Source: Lewinellaceae bacterium
GTDB lineage: Bacteria > Bacteroidota > Bacteroidia > Chitinophagales > Saprospiraceae
Direction of reading: 5' to 3'
DNA length: 64,000 nt
Assembly (NCBI GenBank): GCA_020636135.1
Contig: JACJYK010000001.1
Location: forward strand, 916,501-980,500
Below, piece after piece: positions 17,812-27,300 of the stretch (position 1 is its first letter; each line of letters opens with the position of its first letter). The position numbers and the translations under genes are program-made. A model generated the notes under the pieces. That model had not been told where the DNA came from. It did no database searches and saw only the letters and a list, made by a program, of their open reading frames with translations.

Positions 17812-18183
17812 TTAATCATTCCATCCAGGCCAAAATGCATCCCGGTAATGCCTTATGGCTGGAAGCTGACGGGAAGAAAGGTGAATCGCGATAATATCAA
17901 AGCGGATCTCCCACTGGTGATTATGCTGGATCATATAAGCTTCGGCAGCCTGCCACAACTTACGTTGTTTGGCCGGGGTTACAAAGGTCTCCGGCGTCCC
18001 ATAATACAAGGATCGCCGCGTTTTCACCTCGATGAAAACCAAAATCTCACCGTCCAGGGCAACGAGATCCAGCTCCAGGTGACCATGACGCCAGTTTTTC
18101 GACAGGACCGGCCAGCCCATATTCTGGATCAGTTCCAATGCCAGTTTTTCGCCATATTCACCGGTTTGGAGGTGCTTTGCCAT
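17812..18183 (-). CDS. YraN/UPF0102 family endonuclease-like protein
   Basis: 123 residues. The order G-x-x-A-E(K)LA, then HLELDLVALDGEILVFIEVKTRR (residues 35-57 approximately) gives the E-xn-D-xn-ExK pattern of the restriction-endonuclease-like fold that defines YraN/UPF0102. The biological role of the family is not settled, though Holliday-junction-resolvase-like structure suggests DNA work. It is divergent from pgi with 89 bp between the starts, and lies upstream of rpmE on the same strand. Confidence 0.88.
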   Translation of the reverse strand: MAKHLQTGEYGEKLALELIQNMGWPVLSKNWRHGHLELDLVALDGEILVFIEVKTRRSLYYGTPETFVTPAKQRKLWQAAEAYMIQHNHQWEIRFDIIAIHLSSRQLPAIRHYRDAFWPGWND

Positions 18184-18272
18184 GGATTAGGGTAAGTTGA
18201 CGTAAAGTTTAATATTGCCGTGTGATGGAAATGAAGATAACCTTTATTTTCGTGCTTGAATTTATTTCGCCT

Positions 18273-19904
18273 ATGTTACCGAAAGTCAATCCACTGACGA
18301 CTCAGGCCTGGCAAGCACTCGAATTGCAGGCTGATATGATACGGGATAAATTATTGAAGGCCTGGTTTGAGGAGGATCCTCATCGCGGTGAGACCATGAT
18401 GATCCGTCACAATGAATTGATGTTGGATTATTCCAAAAACAGGCTGGACCAATCTACCCTGCAGTTGCTGGCAGAACTGGCATCCGCCTGCGGTCTGGAA
18501 GAAGCCCGCGCAGCTTTTTTCAGCGGAGAACTCATCAATGAAACCGAACACCGGGCGGTTATGCACCCTGCACTGAGGGCACCTCGCGACGCCCATTATT
18601 TTGTCGAAGGTGTCGATGTAATACCGGAAGTATACCGGGTACTCGATCAGATGGAAGCATTTTGCGCAGCCATCCACCAGGGAGTTACCAGAGGGAGTAC
18701 CGGTAAAAAAATTACCGACATCGTAAATATAGGTATCGGCGGTTCTGATCTGGGAGCGGTGATGGTAACCGAGGCACTCCGCCCTTATTGGGTCGATGGA
18801 ATTCAACCCCATTTTGTGTCCAATGTAGATGGAAATCACCTTTATCAGGTATTGCAGGAGGTGAATGCAGAGACTACTCTGTTTATTATTTCCTCCAAGA
18901 CATTCACAACCCTGGAAACCATGACCAACGCTAAAAGTGCCCGGAAATGGTTCGTAGATCAGAGCGGTAATGAGGCCGCAGTCAAGGATCATTTCGTCGC
19001 TGTTTCCACCAATGCGGAAGCGGTGGCTGCATTTGGCATTGATACCCGGAATATGTTTGAATTTTGGGATTGGGTAGGCGGACGTTATTCGCTTTCCTCC
19101 GCAATAGGCCTCTCCATCGCATTGACGGTAGGTTTTAAAGCTTTCCGGGAGCTTCTGGATGGGATGCATTCCATGGATGAACATTTCCGTAAAGCTCCTT
19201 TGCTGGAAAATATGTCCGCATTGATGGGGCTTATCGGAGTTTGGAATATTAACTTTCTGAAGATGAGTACGCTCGCAGTCCTGCCATATGATCAGTATCT
19301 GCACCGGCTACCGGCGTATTTGCAACAACTGGACATGGAGAGCAATGGTAAATCGGTCGATCGTAATGGTCATCCGGTTCATTATGCTACCGGTCCGATC
19401 GTGTGGGGTGAAGCCGGTACCAACGGACAGCACGCATTTTATCAGCTGATCCATCAGGGAACGATCGAAATACCCAGCGATTTTATCGGCGTCGTTCAAC
19501 CATCTCACCCGCTTCCCGGCCATCATAATTGGTTATTGGCCAATCTTATTGCACAATCACGTGCATTGATGCTCGGCCGTACCCGGGAGGAGGTGTTGGA
19601 TAGTGGAGAAAAAGCCTCCGAAAAAGTAGTACCCCACAAGGTGTTTCCGGGTAACCGACCCAGCAATACCATACTGATGAAATCCTTGTCGCCATCTGCT
19701 CTCGGACAACTGATCGCGTTATACGAACACAAGGTTTTCGTGCAGGGCATTATCTGGAACATATATAGTTTCGATCAATTTGGTGTGGAACTCGGTAAAA
19801 AACTAGCGGTTCAAATCCATCCTTTCCTGGAGGATGGACGGACAGATGCATCCCTTGACTCTTCAACGAACGGATTATTAGCTGCCATTTATGACTGGAA
19901 GTAA
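18273..19904 (+). CDS. pgi: Glucose-6-phosphate isomerase
   Basis: 543 residues from the ATG at 18273 (MLPKVNPLTTQAW), close to the usual 540-550; an upstream in-frame ATG at 18222 would add a hydrophobic stretch that the family lacks. Landmarks are GIGGSDLGAVM (about 153-163), SSKTFTTLETMTNA, the PGI signature WVGGRYSLSSAIGLS and the C-terminal GVELGKKLA. It interconverts glucose 6-phosphate and fructose 6-phosphate. It overlaps manA by 14 nt, so the two fructose-6-phosphate enzymes are translated together. Confidence 0.96.
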   Translation: MLPKVNPLTTQAWQALELQADMIRDKLLKAWFEEDPHRGETMMIRHNELMLDYSKNRLDQSTLQLLAELASACGLEEARAAFFSGELINETEHRAVMHPALRAPRDAHYFVEGVDVIPEVYRVLDQMEAFCAAIHQGVTRGSTGKKITDIVNIGIGGSDLGAVMVTEALRPYWVDGIQPHFVSNVDGNHLYQVLQEVNAETTLFIISSKTFTTLETMTNAKSARKWFVDQSGNEAAVKDHFVAVSTNAEAVAAFGIDTRNMFEFWDWVGGRYSLSSAIGLSIALTVGFKAFRELLDGMHSMDEHFRKAPLLENMSALMGLIGVWNINFLKMSTLAVLPYDQYLHRLPAYLQQLDMESNGKSVDRNGHPVHYATGPIVWGEAGTNGQHAFYQLIHQGTIEIPSDFIGVVQPSHPLPGHHNWLLANLIAQSRALMLGRTREEVLDSGEKASEKVVPHKVFPGNRPSNTILMKSLSPSALGQLIALYEHKVFVQGIIWNIYSFDQFGVELGKKLAVQIHPFLEDGRTDASLDSSTNGLLAAIYDWK

Positions 19905-21090
19905 GACCCCTCCCATTCCAATTCAGCCGACCATTCAGCACTATGCCTGGGGTGGTAAGGCCCTGATTCCATCCCTGGCCGGCATTCAGAACGATCAGGG
20001 TGAGCCATTCGCGGAATGGTGGATTGGAGACCATCCTAAAGCGCCTTCGATGGCTTTCTGGGACGACAAATGGCAGCCACTGGATCAACTGATCCGGAGT
20101 TCACCGGAATTTTGGCTCGGAGAACCTCTGAAATCCAGGTTTGGAGACCATCTGCCTTTCCTATTCAAGGTCCTGGATGTTCAGGATATGTTATCCATCC
20201 AGATCCACCCAACCAAGGCAAATGCTGAGATCGGATATGCCCGGGAGGAAAAACTCCGGCGTCCTTTGGATGCTTACGACCGGGTATTTAAAGATTCAAA
20301 CCACAAGCCGGAACTCATGGTGGCCATTTCAGAATTTTGGCTGCTGCATGGATTTCAAAATGAAAAATCGCTCCAGCAGATCCTGGCGCGGGTACCGGAG
20401 TGGAAAGAGTTTCCGGGTATTCTTCGCAAGAAGCACGTGAAAGGGCTTTATGCACACATCATGCAGCTTTCGGATGCTAAGCTCTTTGATTACCTCAGTC
20501 CGCTGCGCGACCGAATATTACCGTCCTACCAGCGTGGTGAGTTAACCCGTTATCAACCGGAATACTGGGCAGCCAGGGCCTTTATGCAGTATGGCCTGGA
20601 TCGTGGCATCTTTTCCATATTTCTGTTGAATCTGGTGTGCCTTTTGCCTGGCGAAGGCATATTTCAGGATGCAGGCATACCCCATGCTTATCTGGAGGGA
20701 CAGAATGTGGAAATCATGGCCAATTCCGATAATGTCTTCAGAGGAGGGCTTACACCGAAATACGTGGATGTGGATCTGCTGTTACAACACGTGGATTCTC
20801 AATCGGTTGAGCCGGAGATCTTAAAAGCGGAGGACACTCCCAACGGGCGGATTTTTCATGTCCCAGTTCCGGATTTTAAATTGTACGAATACCGGTTAGA
20901 GCCGGGCCAGTCGGTTCAAATCCCTGCCGGAGCTCCGGGAGAACTGATCGTTATTTCCGGCCAGGGAAAGATCCTGCACGATAGCCGGAGCCGGGCACTT
21001 CGACCGGGTAGCGTTTTTTATTTATTGCCCGAGACCGATTGCCGGATTCAGGCAGATGATGTATTACTGGCTTATCTTGGGACATGTTGA
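19891..21090 (+). CDS. manA: Mannose-6-phosphate isomerase, class I
   Basis: 399 residues. The metal-site pieces are in place: LSIQIHP (Gln and His), HKPELMVA (Glu), and GIPHAYLEGQNVEIMANSDNV (His) near residues 264-285. The opening QHYAWGG is typical. It is a zinc enzyme interconverting mannose 6-phosphate and fructose 6-phosphate, feeding GDP-mannose synthesis for glycans. It overlaps pgi by 14 nt, which ties glycolysis and mannose supply in one transcript. Confidence 0.95.
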   Translation: MTGSKTPPIPIQPTIQHYAWGGKALIPSLAGIQNDQGEPFAEWWIGDHPKAPSMAFWDDKWQPLDQLIRSSPEFWLGEPLKSRFGDHLPFLFKVLDVQDMLSIQIHPTKANAEIGYAREEKLRRPLDAYDRVFKDSNHKPELMVAISEFWLLHGFQNEKSLQQILARVPEWKEFPGILRKKHVKGLYAHIMQLSDAKLFDYLSPLRDRILPSYQRGELTRYQPEYWAARAFMQYGLDRGIFSIFLLNLVCLLPGEGIFQDAGIPHAYLEGQNVEIMANSDNVFRGGLTPKYVDVDLLLQHVDSQSVEPEILKAEDTPNGRIFHVPVPDFKLYEYRLEPGQSVQIPAGAPGELIVISGQGKILHDSRSRALRPGSVFYLLPETDCRIQADDVLLAYLGTC

Positions 21091-21122
21091 CCTGATCCTG
21101 CTTTTCCCTTTGGCACTAAAAT

Positions 21123-21150
21123 AAAAAAGCCAGTCACTAGGGACCGGCTT
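21123..21150 (-). terminator. Intrinsic terminator for the DUF2853 gene
   Basis: On the minus strand a 9-bp stem (one G-U pair) with a short loop is followed by TTTTTATTTTA. It begins 25 nt past the DUF2853 stop and lies between two convergent genes, so it may also act on the manA transcript. Confidence 0.7.
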
Positions 21151-21174
21151 AAGTCTTCGGGGTATGGTACAACC

Positions 21175-21519
21175 TTACTTGTACATGGACTCTTTCTTGA
21201 ATTCTTTTACCAACAAGTAATAAAAGATCGCGCGGTATTTGTTCCGGTTGCTGGATCCGAATGTATCCACAACTTTAGCAATTGCTTTGTCCAGTTCCGG
21301 ACCATCTTTCAAACCAAGTTTCTTGATCAGAAAGTTCTTTTTTACCCGCTCAAGTTCCTGAGGATCTCCACTTGAAACTTTACTGGCATCATTACGGTAA
21401 ATGGAAGGACCACAACCTTTGGTAACGGATTTCAATAAAGCGCCATCGACAGTTTTTATGCCAAGTTTGTCTTTCATCTCCTTTTCATAAAGACTGACGC
21501 ATTCATCAAATTTGCTCAT
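21175..21519 (-). CDS. DUF2853 family protein
   Basis: 114 residues, soluble and mostly helical, rich in lysine. MSKFDECVSLYEKEM at the start, KGCGPSIYRNDASKVSSGD in the middle and KYRAIFYYLLVKEF at the end fit DUF2853, a small bacterial family without a known function. It stands alone with its own terminator, and about 140 bp separate it from the exonuclease gene upstream on the same strand. Confidence 0.8.
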   Translation of the reverse strand: MSKFDECVSLYEKEMKDKLGIKTVDGALLKSVTKGCGPSIYRNDASKVSSGDPQELERVKKNFLIKKLGLKDGPELDKAIAKVVDTFGSSNRNKYRAIFYYLLVKEFKKESMYK

Positions 21520-21660
21520 AATTAGGATTTTTTAATGATTGATTGCAAATAGAGAACGCACGGAATGTCCTTGCGTGTATCAAATGTAAAGATTAATTAA
21601 TACAATACCTATTTTTCCAGGTTTTGTAGGGTCAGAGCGGGGATTAACACCGGGTTGGTA

Positions 21661-22428
21661 TCAGTTCAATTCCAAAACGATGGGGCAATGATCGGACCCC
21701 ATAACATCCGGAAGCATGTAGGATGCCCTGATCTTTGGCACCAGGCGGTTACTTACTACAAAATAATCGATCCTCCAGCCCACGTTACGTTCCCGGGCTT
21801 TAAACATATAATTCCAGTAGGTATAAGCTATGGTATCGGGGTGAAGATGACGGAAGCTGTCTACCCAGCCGGCATCGAGTAAATTTTGAAACCCATCGAT
21901 TTCAATCTGCGTATATCCGGCGCTTTTATTGTAGTTGCTTTTGTCATTGGCCAGATCTATAGGCCGGTGAGCCACATTCAGATCGCCCGTCAGGATGACC
22001 GGTTTTTTCTTTTCTAGCTCTTTCAGAAAAGACAGGAAGTCGGTATCCCAGGTCTGCCGGTAATCCAGCCTGACCAGCCCTCGACCACTATTGGGAACAT
22101 AGGTGTTCACCAGATAGTAGTCTGTAAATTCAGCGGTGATAACACGACCTTCGCTGTCGTGGTCGGTTACCCCCATGTCGAAAGACACACCAATAGGTTC
22201 AACCCTTGAAAGTATGGCTGTGCCTGAATATCCTTTCTTGTCCGCAGAATTGATGTGAATGTGATAGTCGCTCCATTCGCCAAGTTCAGCAAGTACTTCA
22301 TCATCCTGCGCTTTCGTTTCCTGCAGGCATAAGACATCAGGTCCCGCATGCTTCATGGAAGCATCAAAGTCTTTTTTGCGTGTTGCCCGCAGGCCATTCA
22401 CATTCCAGGAGACGATCTTCATATTCAA
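21661..22428 (-). CDS. xth: Exodeoxyribonuclease III / AP endonuclease
   Basis: 255 residues of the exonuclease III (EEP) family. Catalytic segments are seen in order: KIVSWNVNGLRA, CLQETKAQ (Glu for Mg2+), NSGRGLVRLDYR, GDLNVAHRPIDL (Asp, Asn), WRIDYFVVS and GSDHCPIVLEL (Asp-His pair). It cuts DNA at abasic sites in base excision repair and has 3'-5' exonuclease activity. The ATG at 22422 (MKIVSW) is an equally good start and is the more usual N-terminus. Confidence 0.93.
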   Translation of the reverse strand: MNMKIVSWNVNGLRATRKKDFDASMKHAGPDVLCLQETKAQDDEVLAELGEWSDYHIHINSADKKGYSGTAILSRVEPIGVSFDMGVTDHDSEGRVITAEFTDYYLVNTYVPNSGRGLVRLDYRQTWDTDFLSFLKELEKKKPVILTGDLNVAHRPIDLANDKSNYNKSAGYTQIEIDGFQNLLDAGWVDSFRHLHPDTIAYTYWNYMFKARERNVGWRIDYFVVSNRLVPKIRASYMLPDVMGSDHCPIVLELN

Positions 22429-22515
22429 TACATTGATGGATGCTCAAAAATATAAAAAGCCGCAGATACCCGTTCGACTAGGTTGAAATTCACGGGTTGC
22501 AAACTACTTTTTTCC

Positions 22516-22524
22516 TATCTTTTG
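22516..22524 (+). promoter_or_regulatory. Candidate glpK promoter -7 element
   Basis: TATCTTTTG resembles TAnnTTTG with one extra T; a TTG lies 16 nt upstream at 22497-22499. Transcription would begin near 22530, after the first possible ATG (22526), which favours the glpK start at 22547. Confidence 0.35.
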
Positions 22525-22546
22525 CATGATTAAAGTATCGCAACAA

Positions 22547-24040
22547 ATGTCCTATATTTTAGCCCTTGACCAGGGAACGACCAGTTCCCGTGCCATTCTT
22601 TTTGATCAGAACGGTGCAATAACCGGTGTAGCTCAGCAGGAGTTCACCCAATATTTTCCCAAACCCGGATGGGTGGAGCATGATGCCGAAGAAATTTGGG
22701 ATACGCAGCTCCAGGTTGCCCGTGAAGTCATCCGGAAATGCAACATCCAGGCCGGGGAGATCAGAGCAATCGGTATTACCAATCAACGTGAAACCACCGT
22801 CCTGTGGAACCGGAATACCGGTAAGCCCATCCACCATGCGATCGTCTGGCAGGATCGGCGTACGGCATCGATATGCGATGAGCTGAAAGCCCAGGGGCTG
22901 GAGGATTATGTGCGGCACAATACCGGGCTGGTAATCGATGCTTATTTTTCCGGGACCAAGATCAAGTGGCTATTGGATCATGTGCCGGGAGCCCGCCAGC
23001 TGGCTTCCGAAGGTGCTTTGTGTTTTGGAACCATAGATACGTGGCTGATTTGGAATCTGACTCATGGAGCTTGCCATGTTACCGATTACAGCAATGCCTC
23101 ACGAACCATGGTTTTTAATATCGATCACCTTAAATGGGATGACCGGCTACTCGGAAGCCTGGATATACCGTCATCCATTCTGCCTGATGTACGTCCCAGT
23201 AGCCAGGTCTATGGAACGACCCATCCAGCATTGTTCGGTGACACCACAATTCCAATTGCGGGTATAGCGGGGGATCAACAGGCTGCCTTGTTTGGGCAGG
23301 CTTGCTTTGAAGCAGGTATGGCAAAGAACACCTATGGGACCGGGTGCTTTATGCTTATGAATACCGGAACAGAACGGGTGAGTTCGCACTCCGGCTTGCT
23401 GACAACCATTGCCTGGGGACTGAACGGAGAGGTGGTTTATGCCCTGGAAGGCTCCATATTTATCGCCGGCGCTGCCATCCAGTGGTTGCGCGACAGCCTG
23501 AAGCTTATCGATGAATCTCCAGATAGTGAATATTTCTCCTTTAAAGTGACCGATACCGAAGGTGTCTATGTCGTACCTGCATTTGCCGGATTGGGGGCGC
23601 CTTATTGGGATATGTATGCCAGGGGAGCCATATTTGGCCTGACAAGGGGATCTACCAAAGCTCACATCATCCGGGCCACCCTTGAGTCCTTGGCCTATCA
23701 GACCAGGGATGTGCTCGATGCCATGCAAAATGATGCCGGCATTCAGCTGCATACCCTGAAAGTTGATGGAGGAGCCAGTGCAAATAACCTGTTGATGCAG
23801 TTTCAGGCTGATATTCTCAATGTACCGGTCGAAAGGCCAGTGATCATTGAAACCACAGCCCTGGGAGCAGCCTACCTGGCTGGTTTAGCTGTTGACTTCT
23901 GGACTACGGAGGGGATCAGAAAGCAATGGGCACTGGATAGAATTTTTAAGCCGGATATGGAGGATACTACAAGAAATTCCCTGTATCAAGGATGGCAAAA
24001 AGCTGTTTCACGCACCATGGGGTGGTCAAAAGATGCGTGA
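22547..24040 (+). CDS. glpK: Glycerol kinase
   Basis: 497 residues from the ATG at 22547 (MSYILALDQGTTSSRA), the usual GlpK length. FGGY-kinase landmarks include the N-terminal phosphate loop DQGTTSSRAILFD, TNQRETTVLW, AIVWQDRRT, GIAGDQQAALFGQ, TYGTGCFMLMN and KVDGGASANN. It phosphorylates glycerol to glycerol 3-phosphate with ATP, for catabolism or lipid backbone supply. No glycerol transporter or GlpD neighbours it here. An ATG at 22526 would add seven residues, but the likely promoter overlaps it. Confidence 0.94.
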   Translation: MSYILALDQGTTSSRAILFDQNGAITGVAQQEFTQYFPKPGWVEHDAEEIWDTQLQVAREVIRKCNIQAGEIRAIGITNQRETTVLWNRNTGKPIHHAIVWQDRRTASICDELKAQGLEDYVRHNTGLVIDAYFSGTKIKWLLDHVPGARQLASEGALCFGTIDTWLIWNLTHGACHVTDYSNASRTMVFNIDHLKWDDRLLGSLDIPSSILPDVRPSSQVYGTTHPALFGDTTIPIAGIAGDQQAALFGQACFEAGMAKNTYGTGCFMLMNTGTERVSSHSGLLTTIAWGLNGEVVYALEGSIFIAGAAIQWLRDSLKLIDESPDSEYFSFKVTDTEGVYVVPAFAGLGAPYWDMYARGAIFGLTRGSTKAHIIRATLESLAYQTRDVLDAMQNDAGIQLHTLKVDGGASANNLLMQFQADILNVPVERPVIIETTALGAAYLAGLAVDFWTTEGIRKQWALDRIFKPDMEDTTRNSLYQGWQKAVSRTMGWSKDA

Positions 24041-24280
24041 AAAAACAAAACTTACTTTTAACAATTTGTAGTAATTTTCATTTGTATCAAATTCAATTTG
24101 TTACGGATAAATATTAGCCCTATTTCTCACATAAAGTTTCTTCAATTTAAGGCTAAAATTTAACTAAAAAGTGCTCACAATGAGCTACTTAAATAGGTTA
24201 CTTCGCTATAACCTTCAGTCTTACCTGAGGCTTGTAATCCCGTGATATACCGATGAAATGGTCACCATTGTGGCACATTC

Positions 24281-24311
24281 TTTGGTACATATTTAGTGAA
24301 TTTTACACTTG
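24281..24311 (+). promoter_or_regulatory. Candidate promoter directly before the giant Cys-rich secreted protein
   Basis: TTTG (24281-24284), a 19-nt spacer, then TACACTTG (24304-24311) fits the Bacteroidota pattern with one mismatch. The ATG of the next gene is only 5 nt further, so RNA would start at or near the start codon. The 275-bp gap upstream also holds two small hairpins (near 24172 and 24195); nothing else is recognised there. Confidence 0.4.
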
Positions 24312-24315
24312 AATT

Positions 24316-27300
24316 ATGAACTCATATCCTTTACGTCTGAGTTTACTCCTACCATTATACCTTTTAACCGCGACATTGCTCCCGGCCCAAAAGGTTCAAC
24401 TTACCAGACTCTGCCAGCCAGCAAAGACCATTTATGTAAACAATGGTGATACCCTTGAAAAAGAAATCAAGACGGATCGTTGCGACATGGTCGTAGGCAA
24501 TGTCACCAACTTACAAAAAGGCTATTATCATTGCATATCGGTGACCAAGGTGTATCCTCAGGATCCCAAGATGATGGTTGAATTATCACTCACCCCCAAT
24601 TTCATTATTGGTTATCCCAATGATAAATTCATTACCGGACGATTATTGATATTCAGTGGTGACCTGGATGAATCGATCTTTACCAATACCTATTGTTACT
24701 CACCCAATCCAAGCCAGCCGACTGCCAAAGTGGATACCCTATTTGACAGTCAGAAAAACGGAAGCAAATTTAATACACTTCATGGGTTTGACCGGATCAT
24801 GAGTAAAGCAGATGATGGCGCTTTGACGGTAGTCATTTATCTCTTGTCACTCGACCTTGGCAATTTTGAATTAAGAACAAACCTGGTGTCGCGTGGTCCA
24901 GCCGCAGAATGCATCCTTGCTTGCCACGACGATGTGACCATTTCACTCAATTCAACCTGCAGCCGGATTGTATCACCGGGTGATGTCCTGGCCGGATACG
25001 ATCCCATAAGCTGTCAGGATCTTATCCTCATGCTTGAATATCCATATCCATTTTACAAAGATTTATACCCTGGTCGCAACATCGTTGACGCATCCCTGGT
25101 CGGCGAAACCATGATTTATAAGGTTATTGACCCGTATACCAATAACTATTGCTGGGGCAACATCAAAGTTGAAGACAAGTACCCACCCCAGATGGTCTGT
25201 CAGAATGTTACGGTGAGCTGCCTGAACCTGGATGAACAGGTACACGCGGTGACAACGAGTGACAACTGCCGGCTCTATGGAGATCCCCGAATGGACATAT
25301 TGTCGATGAAGTGGGTCGGTTACGACTGTGGTGTGGATACCATGTTCCTTGGATATGTGGCACGGCAAACCCGCGTTACCGATGTCTGGGGCAATTATCG
25401 CAATTGCTCTGATACCTTGTTCGTATGGCGTGAGACCCTGGACTCTCTGGTTTGTCCACCGGATACACTGATTGATTGTACGACAGAAGTAGCGCGTAAT
25501 GGTAAATATGTGGAGTTGCTGTGGAATACCGGCAAAAATGGGGATACCTACCTGGATGCCCAGGGATTTGCTCATCCCTGGCCGACCAAGGATGATGGAT
25601 ATTTCCCTGCGCCGAAATTGTCCAGTGTAGACACCACGCAGCCCGATGCTTACTTTCTTCCGGACCATACCGATACCGGTCCGGTATTCAATCAGAAATC
25701 AAAATGCCAGTTCATTGCGGAATACGAAGACTTTGTAATTCCAACCTGTGGAAAATCCTATAAGATCCGTCGCGTCTGGACCATCTACGACTGGTGTACT
25801 CTTACGGATACACAATGTGTGCAATGGTTTAAAATGGTGGATCAGTCCGGTCCGGAACTGGACCTGGATTATATCTCCAATCTCGATGGGGGTAACTGCA
25901 GTGACCTGGAAGTAATGCGCTATTCGACATTGGTCAATAAAGCCGTCGCTTCTCCGGCCTACCTGCTATGTGAAGTCATTGAGTCAGGTAGCGATGCACA
26001 CGATTGTAAATCCACGGTTACCCTTCCGGACCCCCGAAAGTATGTCGAGAAAGACTGTGATGATGTCCTTGAAGTCCTTTATGAAGTAGAATATCTGGAT
26101 CCTGCCCATCCTGGTAAATCCATTGTTCAGCAAGGTAAGATCACTCCGGGCGGTACAGCTCATATCTACCTTCCGGATGGATGGCATTGCGTTACCTACA
26201 CCATTCGTGACCGTTGCTGGAATGAAACACAGCTTTTGCAAGGGGTGAGCGTCTTTGATAATACACCTCCGACGCCGGTCTGTGATGAAATAACACAAAC
26301 CACTCTCGATCCGGATTCTTGCTGGGCACGGATCTACGCAAAAGATCTGGATGATGGCAGCCACGATAATTGCTGCGACCAGTTGCATTTCGCAGTGGCC
26401 AGCATGGATACCATCACCTATTGGAGGGAACACTGGCATGATTACATCGTGAATTGTGTCGGACATTATACTTATCTGGACAATCAGCAGTATTACGATG
26501 ATTTGATTGAAGAATGGATCAATGTCTTTGTTTTTGATGATTACATCGACGTGACCGAATGTGGCAATGAGATGCTTGTCATGCGGGTTTACGAAGCTTG
26601 CGGTCAGCCCCTTTACGACGACCATCTCTTCTATGGAGGAGAACATGAATGGTACTGGTGGAATTTATCCGCAGATTTTGCTTCTTATTATTTATGGCGC
26701 CTCAATGATTACATTCATTACGGTGACCCGCGGCCCGGACTGATCTGTGATGATAGATTCCAGGGAGGTATTGGTTGGGATAATCCTCTATATGGCCAGG
26801 AATGTGCTTATCAGCTGAACGAACATGCGCCATACCTGGAGACATTCTGTGCTATTGTATTTAATCCGGCATCAGCCCAATCCGAATGGGAAAGCCGGGT
26901 GGCACAGCCTTATGGATCGGAAACACAGGTGACCCGGACTTTGATGGCCAATAGCCGCTGGCACTTCCCGCACCTGTACAACGATTGCATGATTGAAGTG
27001 CTGAAGGATGATAAACAACCCCCGGTTGTTCAGGCAGCTCCGGATATCTATGTTTATTGTGATGGAGTGCCTTATGCAGGTGTCATTACCGTGGCCGGAA
27101 CCCGGGTCCACTGGGAGGGAGCTTCTTTTGCCCATGACATTTGCTCTGAATCGGACGACCTTTTGTCAAGCTGCTCTTCCATTGCGGATATTTATGCACC
27201 AGCTGCGTATTGCGTCAAGGTACCCTGGGATAGTGAATACGGATATTACCACGGTTCTGCTTGCGGTGATGCCTACCATTATACCGGAAAGCCATCCTGT

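Noticed and set aside
20915..20935. tRNA T-loop-like GGTTCAAATCC motif
   Set aside because: It lies inside manA in frame with no matching acceptor stem or anticodon arm nearby.
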